Assembly: GCF_003544815.1 (NCBI RefSeq)
Contig: NZ_CP032100.1
Location: 1,364,001-1,428,000 of the forward strand
Direction: 5' to 3'
DNA length: 64,000 bases
Source: Arcobacter suis CECT 7833
GTDB taxonomy: Bacteria; Campylobacterota; Campylobacteria; Campylobacterales; Arcobacteraceae
Each line of letters begins with the position of its first letter. The first letter of the stretch is position 1. Below, piece by piece: positions 25,490 to 35,201 of this stretch. Made by a program: the position numbers and the translations under genes. The notes below the pieces were generated by a model. The model had not been told where the DNA came from and ran no database searches. It was given only the letters and a program-made list of their open reading frames with translations.

Positions 25490-26722
25490 TTAGCTATAAA
25501 GAAATAAATTAAAAAAAATCATTAAAATATTCATAATCAAAAAAATGTTTTTATTAAAAATAGAAGCAAATGAAACAAATATATAAATTAGTAAAAAATA
25601 AAAAGGTGTTTTCACAATAAAAACATTCATTTCATAAGATAAAAAATCCTTTATAAAACTATCAAAATATATTGCAAAGCCAAAGATATGAGCAATTATT
25701 TCAAATACATAAAAAATTGCAAAAAGTATATTAATAATTATTGATAAAAATTGTTCATAAGTAGTTTGAGGGAAATAAAAATGCACTATTGGATTAAAAA
25801 CTAAAAACATCCAAACATTAAAAAATATAATTTGAAAATATTTATTTAGATTTTTAAAATATTGTATAAATAAAAATATATAAAAAACAGCAATAATCGA
25901 AAACCAAAAACCTAAAGAGAAAAGAAATTTTGGGAAAAGTGCAATAACAATTAAAAAAGTATAAAAAAGATTTATATATGAGACGATTTTTATATTTGAG
26001 CGAAGAAAATAAATAGTTAAAACGAGCATTACAAAAGCTCGTAAAAGTGAGGGAATAATATCTGTTAAAATCAAATAATAAAAAAGAAAAACTAAAGAAA
26101 TCAAAATCAAATCATATTTTTTGTTTCGATATGAAAAATATCGTTGATGAAAAAATGAATATGGAAAATATAAAACCCAATAAATAGTAAACGATAAAAC
26201 AGCTAAATGAAAACCTGAGAGTGCTATTACATGACTAATTCCATAGTTTGTACAAATATCTCTTAGTTCTTTAGAAATAGTTGTTCCTAAAAAAAGAGTT
26301 TGGAATAACTCTTTTATCATTTCATCTTCGTGGTTTGAGTTGATTTTTTCTATAATTTTATCTATAAATTTTGGAGTTTTTTCTATTTTATCAAAATATA
26401 TAATTGTGGTGTAAAAACCTTTTAAATAATCCCAAAAACTAATATTCAAAGATACGATTGCTATATTTAGCATATCTGATTTTTTAATTTCTTCGGATTT
26501 ATCAATATTTGCAAAAAAATCAAAGTCTTGAGCTTTTAGTCTTAATATATTATTTGTTGGTTTTTCATATATATTTAAAATTTCAACCTTTGTTTCATAA
26601 ATTTCTTCATCTATAAAATCCAGATATTTACTATATTCTATAGAAATATTTATCAAAAAGATTAAAATTAAAAGAATAATTGATACAATTCGTTTACTAT
26701 AATTTTTTATTTTAATAATCAT
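25490..26722 (-). CDS. ComEC/Rec2-family DNA uptake channel
   Basis: 410 residues, highly hydrophobic with about eight or more membrane helices. The Competence-domain motif ISHVIALSGFHLAVLSF is clear near residue 165. The N-terminal half has a soluble OB-like part after one helix. It lacks the C-terminal metallo-beta-lactamase domain of long ComEC proteins, as I expect for Campylobacterota. It likely forms the inner-membrane channel for transforming DNA. It is downstream of no obvious competence operon. Confidence 0.88.
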   Translation of the reverse strand: MIIKIKNYSKRIVSIILLILIFLINISIEYSKYLDFIDEEIYETKVEILNIYEKPTNNILRLKAQDFDFFANIDKSEEIKKSDMLNIAIVSLNISFWDYLKGFYTTIIYFDKIEKTPKFIDKIIEKINSNHEDEMIKELFQTLFLGTTISKELRDICTNYGISHVIALSGFHLAVLSFTIYWVLYFPYSFFHQRYFSYRNKKYDLILISLVFLFYYLILTDIIPSLLRAFVMLVLTIYFLRSNIKIVSYINLFYTFLIVIALFPKFLFSLGFWFSIIAVFYIFLFIQYFKNLNKYFQIIFFNVWMFLVFNPIVHFYFPQTTYEQFLSIIINILFAIFYVFEIIAHIFGFAIYFDSFIKDFLSYEMNVFIVKTPFYFLLIYIFVSFASIFNKNIFLIMNILMIFFNLFLYS

Positions 26723-26781
26723 ACTAATTATTATACAAAAAATTAATACAATATCAAGTCATTTCATAAAAAGGATAAAAT

Positions 26782-27339
26782 ATGCAAATATCGTCAACCA
26801 CTTCAACATCATTATTTAATACTTCAAGTGAAAATCTTTTAACAAACAAAACAAATGAAACAGAAGGTTCTTCTTTTGATTCTTTACTAAAAAAAGAAGA
26901 AGATTCATCAGTAATAATACATAAAGAAACAACAGAAAATCTAGTAAAAGACTTAATGTCATTATTAAAAACTGGATTTACAGAACAAGAATTAAAAGAT
27001 ATTGAAGAGATTTTAAGAAAACTAGAAGCATTAAATAAAGACAAATCTTCAGGAAAATCTGATTCATTAACAGATATTGAAAATCGAATTAAACAACTTC
27101 GAGAACATTTAAAAGAAGCCCAAGAAAAAGCTACTGGAAGATCAGCTAGAAATTTAGATACCGATACTATTTTAGATAATACTTTTTCATTACACCAAGA
27201 ACCTGAAAAAATTTTGAATTCTAAAGAAAATTTAAATAATATAAAAGATGGTTCTGTATTAAAAGAAAATCAACTGTTAGTTGCAAGCGCTGGTGAGCAA
27301 TTAAGATTATTAGAACAATTAAAACAATCGAAAAAATAG
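26782..27339 (+). CDS. Hypothetical Ser/Thr-rich protein, 185 residues
   Basis: The N-terminus (residues 1-45) is rich in Ser, Thr and Asn with no Sec signal. It is followed by a charged coiled-coil region (EQELKDIEEILRKLEALNKD, then IKQLREHLKEAQEKA). An RBS (AAAGGATAAA) precedes the ATG. The disordered Ser/Thr head resembles substrates of flagellar-type secretion, but that is only inference. A protein of similar style lies at 58841-59509. Family not recognised. Confidence 0.75.
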   Translation: MQISSTTSTSLFNTSSENLLTNKTNETEGSSFDSLLKKEEDSSVIIHKETTENLVKDLMSLLKTGFTEQELKDIEEILRKLEALNKDKSSGKSDSLTDIENRIKQLREHLKEAQEKATGRSARNLDTDTILDNTFSLHQEPEKILNSKENLNNIKDGSVLKENQLLVASAGEQLRLLEQLKQSKK

Positions 27340-27360
27340 AGTTTTAAACCCTATTTTTTC
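27330..27360. terminator. Bidirectional terminator between the hypothetical gene and ovoA
   Basis: GAAAAAATAG (27330-27339) pairs with CTATTTTTTC (27351-27360), with inner GTTT/AAAC pairs. The ends of both convergent genes lie within the stem. Confidence 0.75.
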
Positions 27361-29441
27361 TTCCAAATACTCATTTGAGAAAGTGTATATTGATATTTTC
27401 TCGAAGTCTCTTTTATAACAAATGGAACATCTATTGTTTCTAAAAGTTCGAAATTACCTAAAAGATTATCTTTTAAAGTATCTAAAGTTTTTACTTCTTT
27501 ATTATCTTTTATATATCCACCAAGCCAATTTTCTTTTGGTGTATAATCTTCCATCCAAGTATAAGGGCTCAAAAGAACTAATAATCCATTTTTATTTATT
27601 CTCAAAGGAATATCATCTAAAAATTTTTGAGGATAATATAATCTATCTATTAGATTTGAACAAAATACTAAATCAAAATCTGTATAAATGTCTTTTAAAT
27701 TACAAGCATCACCTTGCATAAATGTAACTTTTTCTTTTATTTGCTCTAAGCCTAAACTTTTTAGGGAAACAGATTTTTCTTCAAAAATATCGCCCTCTTT
27801 TTTAACCTTATAAATTAAAGAATCATAAATTTTAAGTTTAACTCCAACATTTATAAAATTTGCACTAAAATCAATCCCAACAACTTCATCAAATATTTTC
27901 GCTAACTCAAAAGTAGACCTACCAACAGAACAACCCAAATCTAAAGCTTTTTTTGTTTTACCATCTTTCAAATATGTTTTAATAAGTTCAACTGAATTTA
28001 AACAGAAATTTTTAACTCCGAAATTTTCACTTCCATAATGAAATTCACAATATTGAGCGATTAATTCATCTGTTTCATAAACATTGTCATTTAGTTTTGT
28101 TCTATATTCATTTGAAGACTTAACATATCTAAAACCCGCATGTTGAAAAAAGTGTTTTCTAAAGGCATATCTTGATTCTTTTAAAGTTTCATTTCCTAAA
28201 GATATAAATGAGCCACCTTTCATTAAAGCATGTCTATCATCAAAAGTTGGAGTTGTAAAATCATCATAAATAGGATGTGTTTCAAAATCATCAAAAGGAT
28301 AAATTGGTGTTAAACTCCATTGCCAAACGTTACCAATTACATCAAAAAAATCTTCAAATGCATATTTATCAACACCACTTTGATTAAACTGTTTTAAACC
28401 TATATTTGCTTCTTTTTGCCCTGCATTTGTGTGTTCATATAAAGCGTAATATTCATCTTCACTAGGAAGTCTTACTTCAAATCCTAATTTTAAAGATTTA
28501 TATTTACAAAAAGCTTCTGCTTCATAAATATTTATATCAACTGGATAGTTTAAAGGAAGAGGAACTATTCTATTTATTTCTCTCAAAAAATAACTATCTT
28601 CTTTTTTTATCCAAAAAGTTGGATATTTAGCTTGGGTAAAGTCCAGCCACTCTTTTCCTTCAGATGAAAAAAATTCAGGTTTATTATAACCGCCCTCTTT
28701 TACAAACTCTAAAAACTCTCCATTTGAAACAAGATATTTTGATGCTTGAAAATCTTTTACTAAAGCTTTATGAAAAGAAAATTCATTATCCCAACCATAA
28801 TAAATAGGATTTGTTCTATCTTTTTGTAAAATTACAGTTGAACCTTTTGCTTCTAATAATTCATTTTTAGGATAAGTATTTAAAGCTTCATTTTTATAAG
28901 AAAAAATTTCCTCAGATTTTAAGAACTTAATATCAAGTTCTCGAAGTAAAACAGATGAAGTTTCAATATGTATATTTTCATGTTCTATTCCCATTAAAAT
29001 AATCCACATAGGAGAATTCCAATTTATAGGCATTGTAAACGTCAAAGTATCAATCAAATTTAAAATTATCTGTTTTACTTCGTCTCTATAGGCTTTTGTT
29101 TCTTCATAAGTTGGCCAAGTATAATGTTTATGATTTAAATCATCCCAAGACATTTCATCAACACCGATAGCAAAAATTGATTCAAACTTAGAATTAACCC
29201 TTTGTTTTATTATATTTGCAAGAATCAATTTATTTATAAAAAATGTTGCAGTATGTCCATAATAAAAAATTAATGGATGTCTTAATCTATTTGGTTGTTC
29301 ATATAAATATTTTTTATCTTCTAATAAATCAAAAAGTTTTTCATCCAATTCATAAGTTTGTAAAAACTGTTTTTTTATCTCTAATCTTTTTTCTTCTATC
29401 GTACCTGTTGTTAAATTTACGCTATTTTTTATATAATTCAT
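27351..29441 (-). CDS. ovoA: 5-histidylcysteine sulfoxide synthase / 4-mercaptohistidine N1-methyltransferase
   Basis: 696 residues with the three OvoA parts. First is a DinB-like N-terminus (YGHTATFFINKL, VDEMSWDDLN) with the iron triad in EHENIHIETSS. Second is a formylglycine-enzyme-like sulfoxide synthase domain (about 200-440, with DVIGNVWQWS, MKGGSF, FFQHAGFRYV). Third is a SAM methyltransferase (about 470-696, LDLGCSVGRST). It joins Cys and His oxidatively and then N-methylates mercaptohistidine, giving ovothiol A after C-S lyase cleavage. No OvoB lyase is adjacent. Its start overlaps a large membrane/TPR gene by 20 bases, so the two are coupled. Confidence 0.94.
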   Translation of the reverse strand: MNYIKNSVNLTTGTIEEKRLEIKKQFLQTYELDEKLFDLLEDKKYLYEQPNRLRHPLIFYYGHTATFFINKLILANIIKQRVNSKFESIFAIGVDEMSWDDLNHKHYTWPTYEETKAYRDEVKQIILNLIDTLTFTMPINWNSPMWIILMGIEHENIHIETSSVLLRELDIKFLKSEEIFSYKNEALNTYPKNELLEAKGSTVILQKDRTNPIYYGWDNEFSFHKALVKDFQASKYLVSNGEFLEFVKEGGYNKPEFFSSEGKEWLDFTQAKYPTFWIKKEDSYFLREINRIVPLPLNYPVDINIYEAEAFCKYKSLKLGFEVRLPSEDEYYALYEHTNAGQKEANIGLKQFNQSGVDKYAFEDFFDVIGNVWQWSLTPIYPFDDFETHPIYDDFTTPTFDDRHALMKGGSFISLGNETLKESRYAFRKHFFQHAGFRYVKSSNEYRTKLNDNVYETDELIAQYCEFHYGSENFGVKNFCLNSVELIKTYLKDGKTKKALDLGCSVGRSTFELAKIFDEVVGIDFSANFINVGVKLKIYDSLIYKVKKEGDIFEEKSVSLKSLGLEQIKEKVTFMQGDACNLKDIYTDFDLVFCSNLIDRLYYPQKFLDDIPLRINKNGLLVLLSPYTWMEDYTPKENWLGGYIKDNKEVKTLDTLKDNLLGNFELLETIDVPFVIKETSRKYQYTLSQMSIWKKK

Positions 29442-31662
29442 TAAATTCCTTATCTAAAAATTCTAATTTTTTTATTTTATTGTTTTTTTCAAACTCTTTG
29501 TATATGTTTAATAGTTGGTTCAGCTCACTTTGACCTAAATTTGTCAAATGATTTTCAAGTTTTATAACTATATCTTTTGTATCAATTTTTAATAAACTTT
29601 TTACTATGTAATTTTCAATTAAAACCATTCCTAATCTTTTTATAGATTTCGTTTTATCAAGTATCGATAAAGCTTCATTTGTAGTTTCTAAAACTTCATT
29701 ACATAAAGATAAATCCATAATATTTGAGATTTTATATAAAACATTTAATGCAAAATTATGTAAAACAACTGGCATTTCATCCCTATCACCAACTGATTGT
29801 TTTAAAATCATTCCCAGTCGTCCAAGTTTTATGGATTTATCAATCGTTTTTTCATCTTTTGAAGTTTGCAAAATATATTTACATCTATAAGAAATAGCGA
29901 TATTTACAAAAGTTGCTCCATATTCAAATGCACCCAAAGTTGGTATTGATAAACATTTTTTATAATATTTTATAGCTTCATCAAAATTTTCATTCCACTC
30001 TTGTAAATTTGCTTTTATATTATAAAAATGCCATAACCATAAAGGATTATTATCTTCACCATGTGAAAACAATAAGTTTTCTAATTTGTTTAAAGATTCA
30101 GTTCCTTCTTCTTTTAAATCCTCATTTCTTTGAGAAATTATAACCCAAGCAGCTTTTCTTTGGTAATATCTAACTTCAATATCAGAAGGTTTAGGATTTT
30201 TTCCTAAGTTTAACTCTTTTGGTAAACTATTATATGCTTGATCAAATTGTCCCATTCTTTCATATAATGAACAAATATTTAAAGCGTATTTATTTGGATT
30301 TATTTCATATAAATATTGATTTAAAAGTATTGCTTGTTCAAAATGCCCATTTCTTTCAAATAAAAATGCTAAATCATTTAAAGCTTCAATGGAAACCTTT
30401 CTATAATAAGAGTTGTTTGAACTTTCAAAGGTATTAACATCGTTAAAATCAAACATAAATCCAGCTATTTCAAACCAATAAAAATTGATTAATTCATATT
30501 GCTGTTTTTGTTTAATTGAACTAATAAATTTTTCTAAAATTTTTATAGTTCTTCTTTGATCAAGTACAATATCTTTTACATAATAATATAAAATCAAAAA
30601 TGATATTGGGTTCTCAAAAGTTGCAACACACTCTTCAATATGATTTCGTAAGTAATAAGCTAATCTTCTTTCTTCATCACTTAAATCTTTAAAAGTAACA
30701 TTTGCAGTAAAAAAGACTTGTAATGATTTTTCTTGAGCTAAAAATTTAAAATCATCAAAACTTCTATTTATAAAGTTTTGAAACCCAAAAATAAGTTGAT
30801 TTTTAGAATCTTGTTCATCTTTAGTGAAGTTTTTACCACAATATTCAAAAAGTTCTAAAGATATAAAAGTTTTTTTATCCCTTTGTTTTAAAATAACAGT
30901 AGAACAAAGTTGCATCAAAGAATACAATTTTTGCTCTTTTGCTGATAATAAAATTTCAATATCACACTTTTTAAAACTATTTTCATCTCTAATTATTTCT
31001 ATATCTAACATACCAAGTTTTTTTAATCTTTTAGTAATATTTTGCAATTTATCATTTCTAACATAAAAATTTATAGTTAAAAATCTATTTAAAATCGTAT
31101 TTGTAAATATCTTCCAAAGCCAATGATTTGAATCTTCTAAATCAAAATTGTAAAGATGAATATTTATTTTTTTATCAAAATTAAAAAGTGTTAATTCTAA
31201 TTTTTTTAATTTTCTAATATCTTTGTTAAACCAAGAAGATATTAGATTTTTAAACTCATTTCCTTCACCATCTAAAATTGATGGCATCATCAATAAACCA
31301 AAGAAAAAAATAAGAACAAAACTAAAAGCTATATAGTCATTTGTTTCCCAAGAAAAAGGCATTTCAAAAATAATCTTTTTCAAAAAATCTTCATATACAG
31401 AAACCGATAAAAACGCTATTAAAATTACAAAAACAGAAATTACAGAAATAAAAGTTGTTGAAAATCTTTTTTTAAAAAAATAAAAAAAAGATGAACTTCC
31501 AGCTAATAAATTTATATCATGCTCAAACTTATCTAAACTATCATTTTCGCAATATGTTACATGTAAATCATCATTTTTTTTAATAACACAACTCTCATCT
31601 AGGGTTTTTCTCTTTGAATTACAAAGTTTTGAAACATGGATAAAACAATTAGGTTGATTCAT
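29422..31662 (-). CDS. Large two-helix membrane protein with TPR-like C-terminal half, 746 residues
   Basis: I do not recognise this family. Residues about 1-60 are soluble and cysteine-containing. Two membrane helices follow (about 68-92, TFISVISVFVILIAFLSVSV, and about 108-128, YIAFSFVLIFFFGLLMMP). The rest is cytosolic: about 140-360 mixed, about 400-620 with TPR-like helical hairpins (ALNDLAFLFERNGHFEQAIL, LCSLYERMGQFDQAYNSL, FDEAIKYYKKCLS). It overlaps ovoA and follows the cyclotransferase-like gene after one base, so it is a candidate partner in ovothiol metabolism or a stress sensor. There is no enzymatic motif I can name. Confidence 0.8.
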   Translation of the reverse strand: MNQPNCFIHVSKLCNSKRKTLDESCVIKKNDDLHVTYCENDSLDKFEHDINLLAGSSSFFYFFKKRFSTTFISVISVFVILIAFLSVSVYEDFLKKIIFEMPFSWETNDYIAFSFVLIFFFGLLMMPSILDGEGNEFKNLISSWFNKDIRKLKKLELTLFNFDKKINIHLYNFDLEDSNHWLWKIFTNTILNRFLTINFYVRNDKLQNITKRLKKLGMLDIEIIRDENSFKKCDIEILLSAKEQKLYSLMQLCSTVILKQRDKKTFISLELFEYCGKNFTKDEQDSKNQLIFGFQNFINRSFDDFKFLAQEKSLQVFFTANVTFKDLSDEERRLAYYLRNHIEECVATFENPISFLILYYYVKDIVLDQRRTIKILEKFISSIKQKQQYELINFYWFEIAGFMFDFNDVNTFESSNNSYYRKVSIEALNDLAFLFERNGHFEQAILLNQYLYEINPNKYALNICSLYERMGQFDQAYNSLPKELNLGKNPKPSDIEVRYYQRKAAWVIISQRNEDLKEEGTESLNKLENLLFSHGEDNNPLWLWHFYNIKANLQEWNENFDEAIKYYKKCLSIPTLGAFEYGATFVNIAISYRCKYILQTSKDEKTIDKSIKLGRLGMILKQSVGDRDEMPVVLHNFALNVLYKISNIMDLSLCNEVLETTNEALSILDKTKSIKRLGMVLIENYIVKSLLKIDTKDIVIKLENHLTNLGQSELNQLLNIYKEFEKNNKIKKLEFLDKEFNELYKK

Positions 31663-31663
31663 T

Positions 31664-32224
31664 TTAGTTTTTTATTCCTTCTCTTGCTACTTTATTTTGA
31701 ATAGGATCTGTAAATGTATAAAAACCTTCTTTTAAAGGAAAGGGATAATTTTCAAAAGTTTTTTCAAAAGCTTTTTTAAAATTCTCATCATAGTTTTTTA
31801 AAGCTTCTTTTACTACTTCTATATATTTACTTGGTATAAAACTATTTTCTTGTCCACTAAAAGCTATTTTTTCTTTATTTGTTGTCATAAAAGCTATTAA
31901 ATCACTATTTATAGTTTCATCCAAAACATCAACAGATTTTATAACTATACAACTATAATTCTTTTCTCTTAATTTTAAAACTTCTAACTCTTCATTTGAA
32001 ATTTCGATTACAACACCATTTAAAATTGAATCTTTATTTTTTTGAATATTTAAAAAAACTCCATTTACAATCTCTTCTTCAAAAGCAATAGATTCAATGG
32101 CATTCCAAACTCTTTCGTAACCTTTTATTTTTACAGGTTTTAAATCATTTTGAGTTAAAACCCTTTTGAAAGATTTTTGAGCAGATGCTAAATTTATTAA
32201 AGAACCAAAACCAAAAAGATACAT
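31664..32224 (-). CDS. Gamma-glutamylcyclotransferase-like protein
   Basis: 186 residues. The start YLFGFGSLIN matches the substrate loop of the GGCT/AIG2 fold, and NGVVIEISNEELEVLKLRE carries the region with the catalytic Glu. Such enzymes release cysteine-containing products from gamma-glutamyl compounds as 5-oxoproline. It is one base from the TPR gene and one base from rraA, in the ovoA block. Supplying cysteine for thiol synthesis is an attractive but unproven link. Confidence 0.8.
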   Translation of the reverse strand: MYLFGFGSLINLASAQKSFKRVLTQNDLKPVKIKGYERVWNAIESIAFEEEIVNGVFLNIQKNKDSILNGVVIEISNEELEVLKLREKNYSCIVIKSVDVLDETINSDLIAFMTTNKEKIAFSGQENSFIPSKYIEVVKEALKNYDENFKKAFEKTFENYPFPLKEGFYTFTDPIQNKVAREGIKN

Positions 32225-32225
32225 T

Positions 32226-32705
32226 TTAAACCAGTTTTTCTTTACAAATTACTATTCCATCAGGATCAACATATACATAATCACCTGAATTAATCTCAAC
32301 ATCATCAATAATAAGAGGAACTCCAACTTGTCCATCTTGAACAGGAATATATTTTCTAGGGCAAGTTCCTTTTGCGATTAATCCAATTTCAAAATCTTTA
32401 GTTGTAACCGTATCTCTTACATAACCATTTACAATAATTCCTTCATATTTATTATCACTTGCAAATTTCATTAAATTATCACCAACAACAGCAAAATATC
32501 TCATATTCACATCAACAATTATAACTTTTCCTGTTCCATCATTGTTTTTTAAGAACGCTGCTAAATCTTTATTGTTTTTATCAAGTTTTATAGTTATTAC
32601 TTCACCTTTAAATTTTCTATTTCCACCATAAGATTGAAAATCAGGTCCTAAAACTTCTGTTTTATCACTAAAGTTATCGCATAAATCTGCTGTAAAAAAT
32701 CCCAT
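32226..32705 (-). CDS. rraA: RraA-family protein (RNase E regulator / hydroxymethyl-oxoglutarate aldolase fold)
   Basis: 159 residues from ATG 32705, preferred over an upstream ATG at 32732 because AAAGGAAAT precedes it and the family starts at FFTADLCDNF. GDNLMKFASDNKYEGIIVNGYVRD and FEIGLIAKGTCPRK are RraA signatures. In E. coli RraA inhibits RNase E; other members are aldolases. Epsilon-type bacteria often lack RNase E, so the aldolase or another role is possible. It heads the ovoA block. Confidence 0.9.
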   Translation of the reverse strand: MGFFTADLCDNFSDKTEVLGPDFQSYGGNRKFKGEVITIKLDKNNKDLAAFLKNNDGTGKVIIVDVNMRYFAVVGDNLMKFASDNKYEGIIVNGYVRDTVTTKDFEIGLIAKGTCPRKYIPVQDGQVGVPLIIDDVEINSGDYVYVDPDGIVICKEKLV

Positions 32706-32819
32706 AATATATTTCCTTTTATTTAAATTCATTAGAATACATTATTATCTCATTTTAGTATTAAATTATTCTTATTATTCACACAAATTAGCTACAATAC
32801 AATTTTTTAAAGGAATTAT

Positions 32820-33803
32820 ATGAAACTAATTTTTAATACATTTTTAGTGCTTTTTATTTTATTTATCAGCGGTTGCAGTTCAAAAAAATTAACAATAAAA
32901 TCTCTTCAACCATCAAAAATAGAAAATGAGAAAATTCATACAATAAGAGTTGATAGATTTTATAGAGATGATGTAAATCAGACTGAAAGTATTACAAATA
33001 AAATAGCAAATAAAATAATTGATAACCAAAGAGTATTTGAATTAAAATACAATGATTTTGGAACAGATGCTGTATTAACAGGTGATGTTTTAAATTCATC
33101 ATTAAATACTTATGTATATTATAGAAGTGAAATAGATTACACAAGATGTAGATTTTATAGGTATGATGAAAGAAGTAGAACAAGAGAGTGTATAGAATAT
33201 CAAATTAGAAATATTCCTTGTGAAAAAAGAGAATACAATGTTACAACAAGTATAAAATTAATAAAACCAATAACAAATGCTTTAATATTTTCAAAAACAT
33301 ATGATAAATCAAGCTTTGATGATATGTGTCATGATAGACATCCTTATTATCCTATTTATCCAGATTCAAGGGATAAATATAGAGTAAATACACAAATTGC
33401 GAATGATATTGCAAATGATATTTTAGATGATATTTCACCACATTATGTTTATTATGATATTGAAATAATAGAAGAACTTGATAAAGAAACTCTTGCTTTC
33501 TCAAAAGAACAAGAAAAAAGATTTGAAAAAATAGTTGAATTGATTGAAACAAAAAACCTTGATTTTGCAAAAACTGAACTAGAAAAGTTAGACAAAGAAT
33601 TCAATCAAAAAAGTTTTGAAGTTATTTATAATTTAGCATTAATACATGAAGCATATAATCATCTTCAAATAGCAAATGAACTTTATAATGAAGCAAAAAT
33701 GTTGACTTTAAATGTAAAATATTTAGATTTAGCTAATTTTGGAATAAGTAGAACAAGTAGAAATTTAGAACAAAAAATAAAAGCTAAATCACAATTGCCA
33801 TAG
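32820..33803 (+). CDS. Lipoprotein with TPR-like C-terminus
   Basis: 327 residues. The signal ends with lipobox LFISGC, so it is lipid-modified (lgt lies nearby at 35202). The middle part has four Cys (YTRCRFYRY, RECIEYQ, IPCEKRE, DMCHDRHP) and beta-type repeats resembling a periplasmic assembly or CsgG-like domain. The last 100 residues form helical repeats (FEKIVELIETKNLDFAKTEL, FEVIYNLALIHEAYNHLQIA). It may be a cell-envelope assembly factor. It is monocistronic and divergent from rraA. Confidence 0.82.
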   Translation: MKLIFNTFLVLFILFISGCSSKKLTIKSLQPSKIENEKIHTIRVDRFYRDDVNQTESITNKIANKIIDNQRVFELKYNDFGTDAVLTGDVLNSSLNTYVYYRSEIDYTRCRFYRYDERSRTRECIEYQIRNIPCEKREYNVTTSIKLIKPITNALIFSKTYDKSSFDDMCHDRHPYYPIYPDSRDKYRVNTQIANDIANDILDDISPHYVYYDIEIIEELDKETLAFSKEQEKRFEKIVELIETKNLDFAKTELEKLDKEFNQKSFEVIYNLALIHEAYNHLQIANELYNEAKMLTLNVKYLDLANFGISRTSRNLEQKIKAKSQLP

Positions 33804-33899
33804 CTTGTGAAATCGCTATTTACCAACTTTTAACCATTATTTTTGTATATTAAATTTTTATTATAAATATTAAAATTTTTAATTTAGAAGGTTATAAAG

Positions 33900-35198
33900 G
33901 TGTCAATGAATAAATTTAATTATACAGCTATTTCTGATGACTGTGTAAAATGTGGAAAATGTAAACCTGTTTGTACAATCTTTAATATAAATCAAGATGA
34001 AGCGACAAGTCCGAGAGGATTTATTGATTTATTAGGAGCTTATGAAAGAAATGAATTAGAGCTTGACAAAACAGCAAAAGATATATTTGAATCATGTTTT
34101 TTATGTACAAACTGCGTAGAAGTTTGTCCAAATGACTTGCCAACAGATATGATAATTGAGCAAGTAAGAAGCGATATTGCAAAAAAATTTGGAATCGCTT
34201 GGTATAAAAGACTATTCTTCTTTTTATTAAGACATAGAAAAACTATGGACTTTTTATCAAAACTTGGTTGGGTATTTCAAACATGTGCTTTAAAAATAGA
34301 TGAAAAAAAACAATCAGCACTGCCTAGATTTTCACTTCCAATAGTTAAAAAAGGAAGAGTTTTACCCTTTGCAGATGCCAGAAGTTTTTTAAATAAATAT
34401 CCAGCAAATATTGTAGCAATTAATAAAAAAGTTGAAGAGACTAAAAAAAATAAAGTTGCAATTTTTATAGGTTGTATGAGTAATTATACGTACACAAATA
34501 CAGGAGATTCTTTAGTTAAAATCCTAAAAAAACTTGAGCTTGATATTATGATTCCAAAAAAACAACTTTGTTGTGGGGCACCTGCATATTTTACAGGAGC
34601 TTTTGATACGGTTGATTATCTTGCGAAAAAGAATATTGAATATTTTGAAACTTGGATTGATGAAGTAGATGCTGTTATTATTCCAGAAGCAACATGTAGC
34701 GCAATGATAAAACAAGATTGGGAACATTATTTTCACAATCAGCCTGAATGGAAAGAAAGAGCTATAAAACTATCTAAAAAAATATTTATGGCTACAAAAT
34801 GGCTTGAAAATAGTACAGATTTAAAAAACTTATTAGCAACTAGTGGCAAAAAATTTGATGAATTAGTAACTTACCATGATCCTTGCCATGCTAAAAAAAT
34901 GCAAGGTGTTTGGCAAGAACCTAGAACTTTATTAAAACAAAACTATGTTTTAAAAGAAATGAGTGATTCAAATAGATGCTGTGGATTCGGTGGAGTTACT
35001 ATGCAAACTGAAAAATATGATTTTGCAAAAGCAGCAGGTGCTCCAAAGGCTGCTATGATAAAAGAAACAAAAGCACAAATTGTAAGTGCTGAATGTAGTG
35101 CATGTAGAATGCAAATTACAAACTCTTTATATTTAGCAAATGTTGATGTTCAATTTAAAAACCCAATTGAACTAATAGCGCAAGCGTTGGAGGATTAA
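33900..35198 (+). CDS. Glycolate oxidase iron-sulfur subunit-like protein (GlcF/LutA-like)
   Basis: 432 residues. Two ferredoxin-type 4Fe-4S motifs (CVKCGKCKPVC and CFLCTNCVEVCP) are followed by two CCG domains (QLCCGAPAYFTGA, NRCCGFGGVTM), the layout of GlcF and related hydroxyacid oxidase electron-transfer subunits. It passes electrons from a flavin subunit to the quinone pool at the inner membrane. The partner GlcD is not adjacent. The start is GTG 33900 or ATG 33906, both behind AGAAGG. Confidence 0.88.
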   Translation: MSMNKFNYTAISDDCVKCGKCKPVCTIFNINQDEATSPRGFIDLLGAYERNELELDKTAKDIFESCFLCTNCVEVCPNDLPTDMIIEQVRSDIAKKFGIAWYKRLFFFLLRHRKTMDFLSKLGWVFQTCALKIDEKKQSALPRFSLPIVKKGRVLPFADARSFLNKYPANIVAINKKVEETKKNKVAIFIGCMSNYTYTNTGDSLVKILKKLELDIMIPKKQLCCGAPAYFTGAFDTVDYLAKKNIEYFETWIDEVDAVIIPEATCSAMIKQDWEHYFHNQPEWKERAIKLSKKIFMATKWLENSTDLKNLLATSGKKFDELVTYHDPCHAKKMQGVWQEPRTLLKQNYVLKEMSDSNRCCGFGGVTMQTEKYDFAKAAGAPKAAMIKETKAQIVSAECSACRMQITNSLYLANVDVQFKNPIELIAQALED

Positions 35199-35201
35199 TA
35201 A

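Noticed and set aside
26754-27044. 96-residue minus-strand frame opposite the Ser/Thr-rich gene
   Set aside because: The plus-strand frame has a good RBS, a terminator and coiled-coil pattern; the minus frame does not.
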